DNA of 64,000 bases from Anaerotardibacter muris (lineage in GTDB: Bacteria > Actinomycetota > Coriobacteriia > Coriobacteriales > Eggerthellaceae). The translations under genes were made by a program, and so were the position numbers. The notes below the pieces were generated by a model that saw only the letters and a program-made list of their open reading frames with translations, did not search any database and was not told the origin of the DNA. The stretch lies in NCBI RefSeq assembly GCF_943192915.1, contig NZ_CALPCD010000001.1, positions 411,861-475,860 on the forward strand, written 5' to 3'. This document shows, piece by piece, positions 27,986 through 36,697 of the stretch; position 1 is the first letter of the stretch, and each line of letters opens with the position of its first letter.

Positions 27986-29176
27986 CTACCACTCCATTCT
28001 TTTCTTGTGTGTCGCAATTGCGAAAGGCTGATCCTTTCCAAAAGCAGCAATTGCCACCAAAAGCGCAAAAGGATTAAACTCCAAGTATAAAGTCAGGTCA
28101 TTGATTAACCCTGAAAAAGCAAGCATTGCAAGAATCAATACGGTAAAACAATCATTGTTCTTGTAAGCCTTGATACCTGCATACGTAAAAATCGCAAGAT
28201 ATATAATCGTGAAAACAACGCCTAGCTGAACAAGCAGCTTTATGTATAGATTGTCAATATAATTGTATTCGCCTACGTTTTGTATTGATCCATCCGCATT
28301 GAGTCCGTTTCCCACAACAGTAATTTGTTGGCCAAAAAACGAAATTCCATATTTATCGATTGCCTGGCTGCCTAAAGAGAGTCGCCCGCCTAATACACTA
28401 CTAGCATCTAAAGCGCGCAAGAAATCATTAGTTGGTGAATACGCAAGTACGATTGCAAGAGAAAAAATTGCCATAGCGGGATAAGCAAAACTCAACAATC
28501 TAGATAGCCTTTTAGGGAACATGCTTTTTGCGCCACTAAAATATCCAGCCAGAACAATCAACACAGCTGTCAAGAAAAACGAGGTTCGGGAACCGCTGAA
28601 GGCGTAGATCGCGCAATCGATGATCAATAAAAGAACTACGCCAAAAGCACTGAAGTCTTTTTTCTTCAAATAAATCCAAAGAGCAGCAATGGCCATAAAA
28701 AACTGCGGAGCGCGCAGAGCATGGCGAAAACCAAGGTAATATCTCTCTCTCGATCCAGACAAGCTGCGATAATTCTCTATTAAACCAAGAAAAGATGACA
28801 CGATGATAAAAAGAACGGAGACAGATAAAGTGACCAGAGCAACCTTTGCTACGGTTCTAAAGTCTCGATCTTGGGCACAAAACATGAACACAACAAGGTC
28901 GAGTACAAAACCTTGATCGGCGATAAAAACTGAAATGATAGCTATCGCTGCAAGCAGGATGCTAATTGCGGTTTTTTTAGATAACTTTATCGTCATCATG
29001 CAGCTTACAAGAGCTAGGATCAACGATACGACACGAATAGCGCGAAAGACATTACCGTCTATATATCCTGCAAAAAGAGACGCGAAGAAAACCATGCCCA
29101 CTAGCCATAAGGATAAGGCAGCGTAATAAATAAAATCTGCAATAGGTGTTCGTTCTAAAGGAGACAGGTGGTTCAT
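27986..29176 (-). CDS. Wzy-like O-antigen/capsule polymerase
   Basis: A 396-residue protein. The ATG at 29176 overlaps the preceding glycosyltransferase stop (ATGA), which decides the start over an upstream TTG. It has 10-12 hydrophobic segments with the large loop expected before the last few, containing SSVLGGRLSLGSQAIDKYG. The glycine/arginine-containing loop and overall topology fit Wzy polymerases, which are poorly conserved in sequence. It would join repeat units at the outer membrane face. The assignment rests on topology and context. Confidence 0.8.
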   Translation of the reverse strand: MNHLSPLERTPIADFIYYAALSLWLVGMVFFASLFAGYIDGNVFRAIRVVSLILALVSCMMTIKLSKKTAISILLAAIAIISVFIADQGFVLDLVVFMFCAQDRDFRTVAKVALVTLSVSVLFIIVSSFLGLIENYRSLSGSRERYYLGFRHALRAPQFFMAIAALWIYLKKKDFSAFGVVLLLIIDCAIYAFSGSRTSFFLTAVLIVLAGYFSGAKSMFPKRLSRLLSFAYPAMAIFSLAIVLAYSPTNDFLRALDASSVLGGRLSLGSQAIDKYGISFFGQQITVVGNGLNADGSIQNVGEYNYIDNLYIKLLVQLGVVFTIIYLAIFTYAGIKAYKNNDCFTVLILAMLAFSGLINDLTLYLEFNPFALLVAIAAFGKDQPFAIATHKKRMEW

Positions 29177-30156
29177 CTCATCAATCCAAGTTTTCTGCAA
29201 ATTGAACAAAAGATCGAGAAAAGATGCTCTCCGAAATAGGTAACAACAACCGCAATACGCTCTCGTAGCCTTGCCTTAGCATCAAACAAAACAGTTTTAC
29301 GGTACTTCTTCATCTCGTTCCAAAGGAGCTCTTTGTCTGCTTTATTATCTCGCGGGACCTGTGCATACACAAGCCGATTTACAGAGAAACACCTCGACGC
29401 GGCTGCAGTTGCTATAGCCTGCGACTGAGTACTAAGGTCATCCGCTAACTGCCTTGAAACATTGATCGCAGACTTAAGCTTGATTTCTGAATATTGCTCT
29501 CGTATGATGCTCGTTGATCGAAGCCTATACGCGTATAAATCTATACGCTCAAGCAAAGCAATACGAGTTGCTGCAAAAACAAACTTGTAGGTCGATGCCA
29601 AATCCTCATAGTATGTGCCTACAGGAAACGGGTTCGTACCTAAAAGGTCTCTTCTGTACATACGCCAAGGGGCACCCGTCGTATAAACTTGATAGAGCAT
29701 ACCCTCTAGATACTCTTCTTTTTCCAGTGTCTTGGTACTAAAATCTTCCATGCTCGAACAGAGCGGCACTTCATTTCCATCGGTAAATGAAGTGCCGCCA
29801 ACAACAGCGGAAATCTCAGCTCCTGTAACTTCGATAGCCTTGTAGAGCATCTCAAGAAAGACGGGAGAGACGTAGTCGTCTCCATCTACAAAAGCGATGT
29901 AGCTACCCCCCGATTCTATAAGGCCCGCATTTCTTGCGTCGCTCAACCCACCGTTTTTCTTGTGCAAAACTTTGATAGGTACATGCTCTTTTGCGTAATG
30001 ATCGCAAATATGACCCGAATTATCGGTCGACCCATCATCAACAACGATAACCTCATAGTTGGAATATGTTTGCTTAAGCAGGCTATCTAAGCAATCCCCT
30101 AGATAATTCTCAACGTTATAGACGGGAACAATAACGCTAATTAGGGGGTCGTTCAT
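29173..30156 (-). CDS. Family 2 glycosyltransferase
   Basis: A 327-residue protein taken from the ATG at 30156 (NDPLISVIVPVYN); a TTG three codons earlier has a somewhat better ribosome site. The GT-A signatures SVIVPVYNVENYL, VIVVDDGSTDNSG, KNGGLSDARNAGL and AFVDGDDYVSP include the nucleotide-sugar-binding DGS and the metal-binding DGDD. It would add one sugar to the lipid-linked repeat unit in the cytoplasm; donor and acceptor are not predictable. The stop overlaps wzy by four bases. Confidence 0.92.
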   Translation of the reverse strand: MNDPLISVIVPVYNVENYLGDCLDSLLKQTYSNYEVIVVDDGSTDNSGHICDHYAKEHVPIKVLHKKNGGLSDARNAGLIESGGSYIAFVDGDDYVSPVFLEMLYKAIEVTGAEISAVVGGTSFTDGNEVPLCSSMEDFSTKTLEKEEYLEGMLYQVYTTGAPWRMYRRDLLGTNPFPVGTYYEDLASTYKFVFAATRIALLERIDLYAYRLRSTSIIREQYSEIKLKSAINVSRQLADDLSTQSQAIATAAASRCFSVNRLVYAQVPRDNKADKELLWNEMKKYRKTVLFDAKARLRERIAVVVTYFGEHLFSIFCSICRKLGLMR

Positions 30157-30193
30157 ATTCTGCAAAGAACTACCTTACTCGACTTTTGTACCC

Positions 30194-31423
30194 TTACCTT
30201 CTGTGGAAGTTCTTGAGGAGACGTTTTGCAACGCGTTTTCCTTTGTCATAAATTCCCATTCCAACCATGATCTTTCGGATGGCTCGTTCAGCTTTAACGC
30301 GAACATTATCGGGAAACCACTTTTCTATAAGCTCAACGCTGTTGAGTTCTCGAAGATCTTCCAGAAAACATTGTCGCATAGTATTATCAGAAACGGAATT
30401 CGTCATCTCGCGAGAGTTACGAATAGCCTCTTCAACGTCAATTTCAATAACCAAAGCATATTGCCTGATACTTTGCATCATGTCTGCGCCTTTATCGGTA
30501 TGAACCAGAACCCGGGTCACCCCCAGGTTGTTGTCTAGGGATCGATCCAGTTCATATATATCAAAGCAATCCCATAATGTAAGGTCTACTGGACGATAAC
30601 GTTTTTTGAACTTGCACTCATAGCAACTCGGACGATCGCAAATGTTAGAGAAGAACGCTCTCAGCATTGGGTCACTTTCCACGCCCGCAGAATAAAAGGG
30701 GGACTCATCGTTTCTCTGAAAAGCACAGATATTCGAATAGCGATATCCATATTTACGTTTGTCACGAAAACGGACCGAATGGACACTTTTTCCGTATTCT
30801 TCCTGCAGCCAATTACAATATTTTTCGAACATTTGACGAACTGGGACCGCACGGCATACAACATCAACCAAAATCAGATTCTCTGGTTTGTGCCCTAGGT
30901 ATTTGAGTAGACCTTCCGTCTGACACGGGGTCCCTGAAAAAAGAACGATCGTCCCTTTCCGAAGCTGCTCCTTCACGTTTTTCAATGAATAACCAATGGT
31001 GCTCTGAGAATATTTGCTATTCCGGAACAAGCTAAGTTGCTCTCGATCGTTAACAGAAAAACAATGAACCTCTGGTGCGCGACTCTCTATTTCACCATTG
31101 TATCCATGGCCAAAAACCAAGCCACCCTGCCCAAGAACCTCTTCTGCGAGCGCAGAAAAAGCACCTCCTGAAGTACTCTGACCTAAGATCGTTGGATCCT
31201 TGTGTTGGATAAGGAATGCTCGCTGATGTGTCGGTATTTCTTCAGAGCTGTTCAGAATGGGGCAAACTTTTTCACATTGTCCGCACTCGATACATGTCTC
31301 AAGATTTATATTTGGATATTCACATCCGAATTCATCTCTGATCAGGGAGAGAGATCCATTGGGACAAACGTTCATACAGGCTGCGCATCCGCAGCAATCA
31401 GCTTTGCTCGATATCTCTATCAT
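30194..31423 (-). CDS. FrhB-like protein with two N-terminal [4Fe-4S] motifs (coenzyme F420 hydrogenase beta family)
   Basis: A 409-residue protein. CCGCAACMNVCP (10-21) and CIECGQCEKVCP (44-55) are ferredoxin-like clusters. QSTSGGAFSALAEEVL, LFSGTPCQTEGLLKYLG and the later CYECKFK are the FrhB/FdhB N- and C-terminal signatures. Genes of this type commonly adjoin polysaccharide pyruvyl transferase genes in surface glycan clusters, as here (31433). The redox role in glycan assembly is not established. The protein is not evidence for F420 metabolism by itself. Confidence 0.85.
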   Translation of the reverse strand: MIEISSKADCCGCAACMNVCPNGSLSLIRDEFGCEYPNINLETCIECGQCEKVCPILNSSEEIPTHQRAFLIQHKDPTILGQSTSGGAFSALAEEVLGQGGLVFGHGYNGEIESRAPEVHCFSVNDREQLSLFRNSKYSQSTIGYSLKNVKEQLRKGTIVLFSGTPCQTEGLLKYLGHKPENLILVDVVCRAVPVRQMFEKYCNWLQEEYGKSVHSVRFRDKRKYGYRYSNICAFQRNDESPFYSAGVESDPMLRAFFSNICDRPSCYECKFKKRYRPVDLTLWDCFDIYELDRSLDNNLGVTRVLVHTDKGADMMQSIRQYALVIEIDVEEAIRNSREMTNSVSDNTMRQCFLEDLRELNSVELIEKWFPDNVRVKAERAIRKIMVGMGIYDKGKRVAKRLLKNFHRR

Positions 31424-31432
31424 TCGATTTCC

Positions 31433-32602
31433 CTAATCTAGAGCGCGTTGCAACCACTCATACGACTCAGCGCGATAGTTCTCTACCAGCTCCAAGAGCT
31501 CTTCTTGGTCAATCTTATGGTCTATATGCGACCTGGTCTGTCCAGGATGTTCACAGATTCTACCCTGTAGGTTCATACGATTCAGGAGAGTGTCGAGGCG
31601 CGAATTAGTGGACTGCGAGCCTTGGTTATTATGTCTTCTGAAAGAAGTGAAAGGCCGCTCGAACAATATCGAGAACACCGTTCCATGGTAAGAGTCTGTA
31701 CATACATAAGCTGCATTTCTTAAAAGAGTAAGCCACTGAGCGGGCCCAACGTCATATGGCTGAAAATCTGCAAACTGCTTATCATCGTATGCAACATACT
31801 CGTCACAATGGCTAATTGCCAAAATAGGATATCCAGTCTCTTGGGAAATTCTCTTTACTTCTTCCCTGTGCCATATATTGTCTCCTAATAAATAGCAGAA
31901 AATATATGGTTTATCTGGAGCAGGATAAGACTCGTCAGAAACACGCGCCCACTGATCTTTATCAATCAGCATAGTTGGGTCACAAGTAACTGTCGCTTCC
32001 AGCCCCAAATCTTCGATGATGCGCAACCCACTCTGTTCTCTAACAGAAATTGCATAATAGCTCTTTAAGAACTCTTTTGCCTTCTTCATATAATTGGGAG
32101 GAAGTTTCGAAACACCAAAACTTGTCGAATACGATATCTTCTTTACTGGGTCTGGAACAAATGACAAAGTAAAGAAATCACCTGAAATATTTACAGGGAG
32201 CCATAACTGATCACTTCCGACTACAACATCTTCGAACTTTTGGCAGTATTTCGACAACTCTTCAAAAGAAAGAAAATGAGGGCCTAGAATAATGTGCTCT
32301 TCTACAAAAGCCTTAAACTTATTTCGGCGAGCTTGCATTTTTTTCCCAAAACTTGGGTTAACCTTTTGTTTTATCCTATGAAAAACGTAGCCGAGCTTTG
32401 CGCGATACAACTCAATGTCAAAAAGGTGCCTAGCATAATATTCCCGGCGGTTTTTACCGATTTCAGCCTGTAACCCGCTTTTATCAATCGTTACGGGAGT
32501 AAAGCCAATCTGCTCGACCGCTGCTTGCGTAGCGTAAGCCTGTAGAAGGCTACCATAATTTACTTTGTCGTAGCATGTTGCGAGAACAATTGTTTTAGCC
32601 AT
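31433..32602 (-). CDS. Polysaccharide pyruvyl transferase family protein
   Basis: A 389-residue protein with an ATG start at 32602. Motifs of the CsaB/EpsO-type family are seen: TCYDKVNYGSLLQAYAT near the N-terminus, VVVGSDQLW, SYSTSFGVSKLP, SVREQSG, VTCDPTMLI and CTDSYHGTVFSILF. The family adds ketal-linked pyruvate from phosphoenolpyruvate to a sugar of the repeat unit, giving a negatively charged glycan. It is followed ten bases later by the FrhB-like gene. Confidence 0.9.
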   Translation of the reverse strand: MAKTIVLATCYDKVNYGSLLQAYATQAAVEQIGFTPVTIDKSGLQAEIGKNRREYYARHLFDIELYRAKLGYVFHRIKQKVNPSFGKKMQARRNKFKAFVEEHIILGPHFLSFEELSKYCQKFEDVVVGSDQLWLPVNISGDFFTLSFVPDPVKKISYSTSFGVSKLPPNYMKKAKEFLKSYYAISVREQSGLRIIEDLGLEATVTCDPTMLIDKDQWARVSDESYPAPDKPYIFCYLLGDNIWHREEVKRISQETGYPILAISHCDEYVAYDDKQFADFQPYDVGPAQWLTLLRNAAYVCTDSYHGTVFSILFERPFTSFRRHNNQGSQSTNSRLDTLLNRMNLQGRICEHPGQTRSHIDHKIDQEELLELVENYRAESYEWLQRALD

Positions 32603-32617
32603 GCGGACCTTGCCTTA

Positions 32618-33697
32618 TCATGCCCGATAAAACGATTCGAGCACCTTTGCCTCTGTAGACAAATCATATCCTTCTTTTTCTAACTCGGGTATGCAATTAT
32701 AGCGTTCAGCACCCTTAAAAGAAAGGACGGCGGAAGCCCATTGGCTGGGCTCTTTGTCAAGCGGAATAAAGTCTACTTCTGGTCCGAATTGTACTTCCGA
32801 GGTTATTTCTGATGAGAAAATGCACGGGCAGCCAGAAGCCTGAGCCTCTATGCCTACTATTGGTAATCCCTCGTAAAATGACGGCAAAACAAAACAATCC
32901 AAAGCGGAATATATCGCAGGCAAATCCTCAGTTGCTCCCAGGTCAACCACAAATTCATCAAGTCCATATGAGTGAATCTGCTCAAAAACCTTTTCTTTTA
33001 GCTCTCCCCATCCGACCAAAAGCAAGCGCGCCGAGTTGTCTTTTTCGTGAACATCGCGAAAAATATCAATTAACGTCTCATGGTTCTTTTGGTAGCAGTA
33101 TCTTGCAACCGTCCCAATTACAAAAGAATCCGACAATCCTAATCGTTCTCTTGTTTGTTCTCTTGCTTCGTTATCAAATTTGAATTTTTTCAAATTCATA
33201 GCATTCGGAAAAACTCGCACCTGATCGATTCTTTTCCCGAATAGCCATTTAGCCGATAAGTTCGAATTCGCTACATAATCAGTTGCATCCCAGGTCCCAA
33301 ATCTTCTCAATACGTTTTTAAGCATATTCGATTTCTCGCTGGGATGTGAGGTGCTAAGATTGCAACTTATTCGTCTTTTAATTCCAGCACATTTAGATAT
33401 AAACAGCGGAAAGACATTTAGGGAATTCATGCAAGCTTGAACAATATCAAACCTTCGATGCTTAAGCACTTTGTAAAGCTGACTCAAATACAGCGGTAGA
33501 TTTTTTATAGAGGCAAGCTCTATAACCTCTACACCGAGCTCATCGAGGTCCTTGTATGAAACAGGTTCGTTTTTGTTTTGACAAGTGATAAAGGTAATCT
33601 CAAATTCATCTTTATTGAGTTTTGAAACATACGAGAGGAGGTAGGTTTTCAACCCTCCTGGTACAAAGCGATTGACTATATAGGCAATCTTAATCAC
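32618..33697 (-). CDS. Family 4 (GT-B) glycosyltransferase
   Basis: A 359-residue protein when started at the GTG 33697, which overlaps the epimerase stop by eight bases; an ATG at 33727 would overlap by 38 and is less likely. KIAYIVNRFVPGGLKTYLL is the typical N-terminal loop, GTVARYCYQKNHETLI the middle motif, and LPSFYEGLPIVGIEAQASGCP the C-terminal EX7E region. It transfers an activated sugar with retention of configuration. Specificity is unknown. Confidence 0.9.
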   Translation of the reverse strand: MIKIAYIVNRFVPGGLKTYLLSYVSKLNKDEFEITFITCQNKNEPVSYKDLDELGVEVIELASIKNLPLYLSQLYKVLKHRRFDIVQACMNSLNVFPLFISKCAGIKRRISCNLSTSHPSEKSNMLKNVLRRFGTWDATDYVANSNLSAKWLFGKRIDQVRVFPNAMNLKKFKFDNEAREQTRERLGLSDSFVIGTVARYCYQKNHETLIDIFRDVHEKDNSARLLLVGWGELKEKVFEQIHSYGLDEFVVDLGATEDLPAIYSALDCFVLPSFYEGLPIVGIEAQASGCPCIFSSEITSEVQFGPEVDFIPLDKEPSQWASAVLSFKGAERYNCIPELEKEGYDLSTEAKVLESFYRA

Positions 33698-34643
33698 GTA
33701 AGCTAGTCTCTCTTTTGTAATACTCAATAGTTGCCATGAGTCCGTCGTTTAAAAGCCTGAATTTCTTTTGTCCTATTTCATCGAAGTATCTCTGCATGCT
33801 TAAGACATTCACTTCAGTGTCGACTGACCTACCTTTATTATACGAAATTCTCGAACTTGAACCTGTAAGCCTTATTATTTCTTGAGCCAAATCGCCTATC
33901 GTCGTTCCTGACCCAGACCCAACATTAAAGATTTTCTGCTTTCCGTCATAAAAGGCAATATCCACTAAACAGTCAACCGCATCATCAATGTAAATAAAGT
34001 CTCTGGTCACATTGCCATCGCCGTACATTTCTATACTTGAGTTAGATAATGCCCTGTCAATAAATGCAGCGATTACACCTTGGCCAGTTTTTGTCCGCTG
34101 TCCTGGACCGTATGGATTAGCGAGGCGCGCAATACGATAATCCAAACCAGTTTGCTGATTATACAGATGCAGCAACTTCTCAGTAGTAAGTTTCACCAAT
34201 CCGTATGTTGTAATTGGATTGACGTCATCTGTTTCCTTAAGAAGCTCTTGTCCCTTCCCATACACTGCGCCGCCAGATGACAAGAAAATATATTTCTTCA
34301 CTCCTGCGTTACTACAGGCATCAATCACTCGAGCGTTGTCTTGGATCAACTGGAGCTCTTCAGGTATGGAGCGATTAGAACTTCCTGGGTTGCCCGCCCC
34401 TCTAGCATCGAAGACGATATCGAACTGCGCAAAACTCTGTGTTAGTGATTCTTCGTCACGATAATCAAGAGTTAATGAATGGGCCTTGGTGCCAATTTCC
34501 TTTTTCGCATCTCTGCGGCTTCCTCCAGCTAAAAAAGAGACACGCGAATCTGCTCCAAGTCGATCAATAAGCTTTTTTCCTATAAAGCCCGATGCGCCAA
34601 GAACTATCGTCTTGAAAGCGTCTTCATTCTGACTATCCTTCAT
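33690..34643 (-). CDS. NAD-dependent epimerase/dehydratase (extended SDR)
   Basis: A 317-residue protein. The Rossmann motif is VLGASGFIGKKLI, the catalytic SSGGAVYG and YGLVK give S-x-YxxxK, and RLANPYGPGQ and TRDFIYIDDAVD are typical sugar-nucleotide epimerase segments. It would interconvert a nucleotide-sugar for the cluster (UDP-glucose/galactose- or GlcNAc-type; not resolvable). It lies eleven bases upstream of the phosphoglycosyl transferase gene's 3' neighbour boundary and is transcribed with it. Confidence 0.87.
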   Translation of the reverse strand: MKDSQNEDAFKTIVLGASGFIGKKLIDRLGADSRVSFLAGGSRRDAKKEIGTKAHSLTLDYRDEESLTQSFAQFDIVFDARGAGNPGSSNRSIPEELQLIQDNARVIDACSNAGVKKYIFLSSGGAVYGKGQELLKETDDVNPITTYGLVKLTTEKLLHLYNQQTGLDYRIARLANPYGPGQRTKTGQGVIAAFIDRALSNSSIEMYGDGNVTRDFIYIDDAVDCLVDIAFYDGKQKIFNVGSGSGTTIGDLAQEIIRLTGSSSRISYNKGRSVDTEVNVLSMQRYFDEIGQKKFRLLNDGLMATIEYYKRETSLRD

Positions 34644-34654
34644 AACACTATTCG

Positions 34655-35491
34655 CTAACTCCCTTGCGCTGTCATCACCACGCCGACCGTCTGAATGATT
34701 AACTTTATATCAGCCCACACGTTGCAGTTTTTGATATACAGCAAATCCAAATCAACCCATTCTTCAAACGTAATCGAATCACGATTGCGGCGAGTTTGCC
34801 AATAGCAAGTTATTCCTGGCTTTACTGCCAAACGCTGTCTTTGATAAGGCGTATAGGTTGCCACCTCGTTTGGGAGAGCCGGGCGTGGGCCCACTATAGA
34901 AATATCACCTTTTAAAACATTAAAAAACTGAGGAAGTTCATCAAGTGAAAGCTTTCGCAACCACCGCCCTACCTTTGTAATCCTCGGATCGTCCGCAATT
35001 TTAAATACAGGACCAGTTTTCTCGTTTAGATCCTTCAGTTCTCCTAGTCGTTGTTCAGCGTCTACGCACATCGATCTGAACTTATACATCTTAAAAGGCT
35101 TGCCGTCTTTGCCAATACGAGTTTGTTTAAAAAGAACTGGGCCTTTGGGATCGTCGATTTTTACGAGTATTGCAACAAGAACATATAACCACCAAAATAG
35201 GATAAAGAAAATAACGCTGAACGCAATATCCGCCACGCGCTTTAGGGCAAAGTAAAGCTTCTTTTTTTCAAGACCCTCAAGAGGATTTGGACCTATCGCA
35301 ATTTCAAGTTCAGTAATCCGTTTGAACGTATCAGTATTTCCTAGTTCATACGCATATCCACTGCGAACAGAAAAGCGTTGCTCGCCCGATTGAGCTTGAG
35401 CCCTTGTTTGCTTAGCAATAGGAGAATCCTGGTTTTTCGAGTTTGTCGACAAAGATACTCCGTTCTTGACCGACCTAAAAGACTTACCCAT
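34655..35491 (-). CDS. Initiating undecaprenyl-phosphate sugar-1-phosphate transferase (monotopic PGT)
   Basis: A 278-residue protein. About 80 polar N-terminal residues precede the re-entrant membrane helix (KRVADIAFSVIFFILFWWLY). The catalytic pattern is complete: GPVLFKQTRIGKDGKPFKMY, KFRSMCVDAE, LRKLSLDELPQFFNVLKGD, SIVGPRPALP and RLAVKPGITCYWQ. It transfers a sugar-1-phosphate to undecaprenyl phosphate, the first committed step of repeat-unit synthesis. It is the second gene of the cluster and overlaps the Wzz-like gene by eight bases. Confidence 0.94.
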   Translation of the reverse strand: MGKSFRSVKNGVSLSTNSKNQDSPIAKQTRAQAQSGEQRFSVRSGYAYELGNTDTFKRITELEIAIGPNPLEGLEKKKLYFALKRVADIAFSVIFFILFWWLYVLVAILVKIDDPKGPVLFKQTRIGKDGKPFKMYKFRSMCVDAEQRLGELKDLNEKTGPVFKIADDPRITKVGRWLRKLSLDELPQFFNVLKGDISIVGPRPALPNEVATYTPYQRQRLAVKPGITCYWQTRRNRDSITFEEWVDLDLLYIKNCNVWADIKLIIQTVGVVMTAQGS

Positions 35492-36452
35492 TACTGTTTT
35501 CCAAACGGCCTTCGGTCAATAAAACAATGCCACCTATACTGGCTTTTGCAAATTTGAGCTCTTCAACGACTGATGATAGTGTCTTCCTCGAATCTCGCCA
35601 TTCGCATACACACAAGATCGTAATATCAGCTTCCTTTGCAATGTACACCGCGCCAACACCTTCAGAGATTGGAGCACACTCTATCAATGTCACTATTTCT
35701 GGGAGGTTGATGGTGTTTAAACTCTGTGCATGGGGACTTCCCTTGACCCGAGTTGCAGCTATATGAGCATTTTCAAACGCACTAGCCAATTCAGCACAAG
35801 TAAGCGTAGCACCTGTATAACCGACGGGAACAATAGCAATATTAGAAGGGAGATCGTCTGACAAAAAACGAACATTAGCAAGCAATCGTTCGCCTCGATC
35901 TCTGTTCGGTATACACCCTAAAATAGGAAGGCTGGAAACATTTTCGATATCTTTACGCGATTTGATAGGTGCTTTCACTAGATCAAAAATCATCACACCG
36001 CAAATCATCACAACAAAAGCCGCGATAAATCCCATAATGGCAGCTTTAGCTGGGCCTATTGACTGATCCTCTGCAGTTACTGCCTCGTTGGTGCTTATTG
36101 AAGCTTGATTGTTGGCCTTTCGGTAATCTTCACTTGCGGCGATTACGGTTGCATTTGCAGCTGCAATGCATCCGCCATAATCGCTGCCTTGAGCCTCTAT
36201 AGTAATTGTTCGATAAGCCGTTGAGGTGGTCGAGGTAACCTCAATTCCGTTTTGTGAAAAAAGCTCAGCTTCGTTTTGAGCAAACCCGCCAGCTAAAGCA
36301 ATGTCGCCGTTAGTCAATAAGCTTGCCTTCGCAACATACGTGGGGGGTAGAACAAACGAAGCAAGTGCAGCGACAATTGCGCAGATGACTGGCACAACGA
36401 TTACATATTTCATGTAATGGCGAATTAACTGCGCCAGATCTGCCAAAGTCAT
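35484..36452 (-). CDS. Wzz-like chain-length determinant with degenerate BY-kinase-like domain
   Basis: A 322-residue protein. AAAGGAGGG precedes the ATG, the strongest site of the cluster. Two membrane segments (about 16-37 and 138-160) flank an extracytoplasmic region, as in Wzz/CapA proteins. The cytoplasmic part (about 165-315) resembles the fold of CapB/BY-kinases (NIAIVPVGYTG, VTLIECAPISEG, KEADITILCVCEWRDS). However, the Walker A GKT/S is replaced by GYTGATLTC, and no C-terminal Tyr cluster is present. It is probably a non-catalytic copolymerase controlling chain length. First gene of the cluster. Confidence 0.82.
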   Translation of the reverse strand: MTLADLAQLIRHYMKYVIVVPVICAIVAALASFVLPPTYVAKASLLTNGDIALAGGFAQNEAELFSQNGIEVTSTTSTAYRTITIEAQGSDYGGCIAAANATVIAASEDYRKANNQASISTNEAVTAEDQSIGPAKAAIMGFIAAFVVMICGVMIFDLVKAPIKSRKDIENVSSLPILGCIPNRDRGERLLANVRFLSDDLPSNIAIVPVGYTGATLTCAELASAFENAHIAATRVKGSPHAQSLNTINLPEIVTLIECAPISEGVGAVYIAKEADITILCVCEWRDSRKTLSSVVEELKFAKASIGGIVLLTEGRLENSNG

Positions 36453-36616
36453 ACTGCCCTCCTTTTGGCTGAAAGATACAAATCAAGATACAAAAGCATG
36501 CTATCTCATTATCCTCGAAAGTACTCAAATGACATACAACGTAAATCGACTGCTTGACATCGAACATCGATTCTTCAGAACAGACCATTGCCTCGAACAA
36601 TAACACTCTTAGCTAT

Positions 36617-36622
36617 ATTATA
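36617..36622 (-). promoter_or_regulatory. Possible -10 element for the polysaccharide cluster
   Basis: On the minus strand TATAAT occurs at 36622-36617 in an AT-rich stretch, about 165 bases before the wzz-like start. No good -35 is seen at the right distance. The rest of the 245-base gap 36453-36697 shows no gene. Confidence 0.3.
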
Positions 36623-36697
36623 AAATCTCACAAATCTAATTCTATCTGCAAAAACATCCGAACAATTGACAAGCCGATTACCGCCACATTGCCACAT

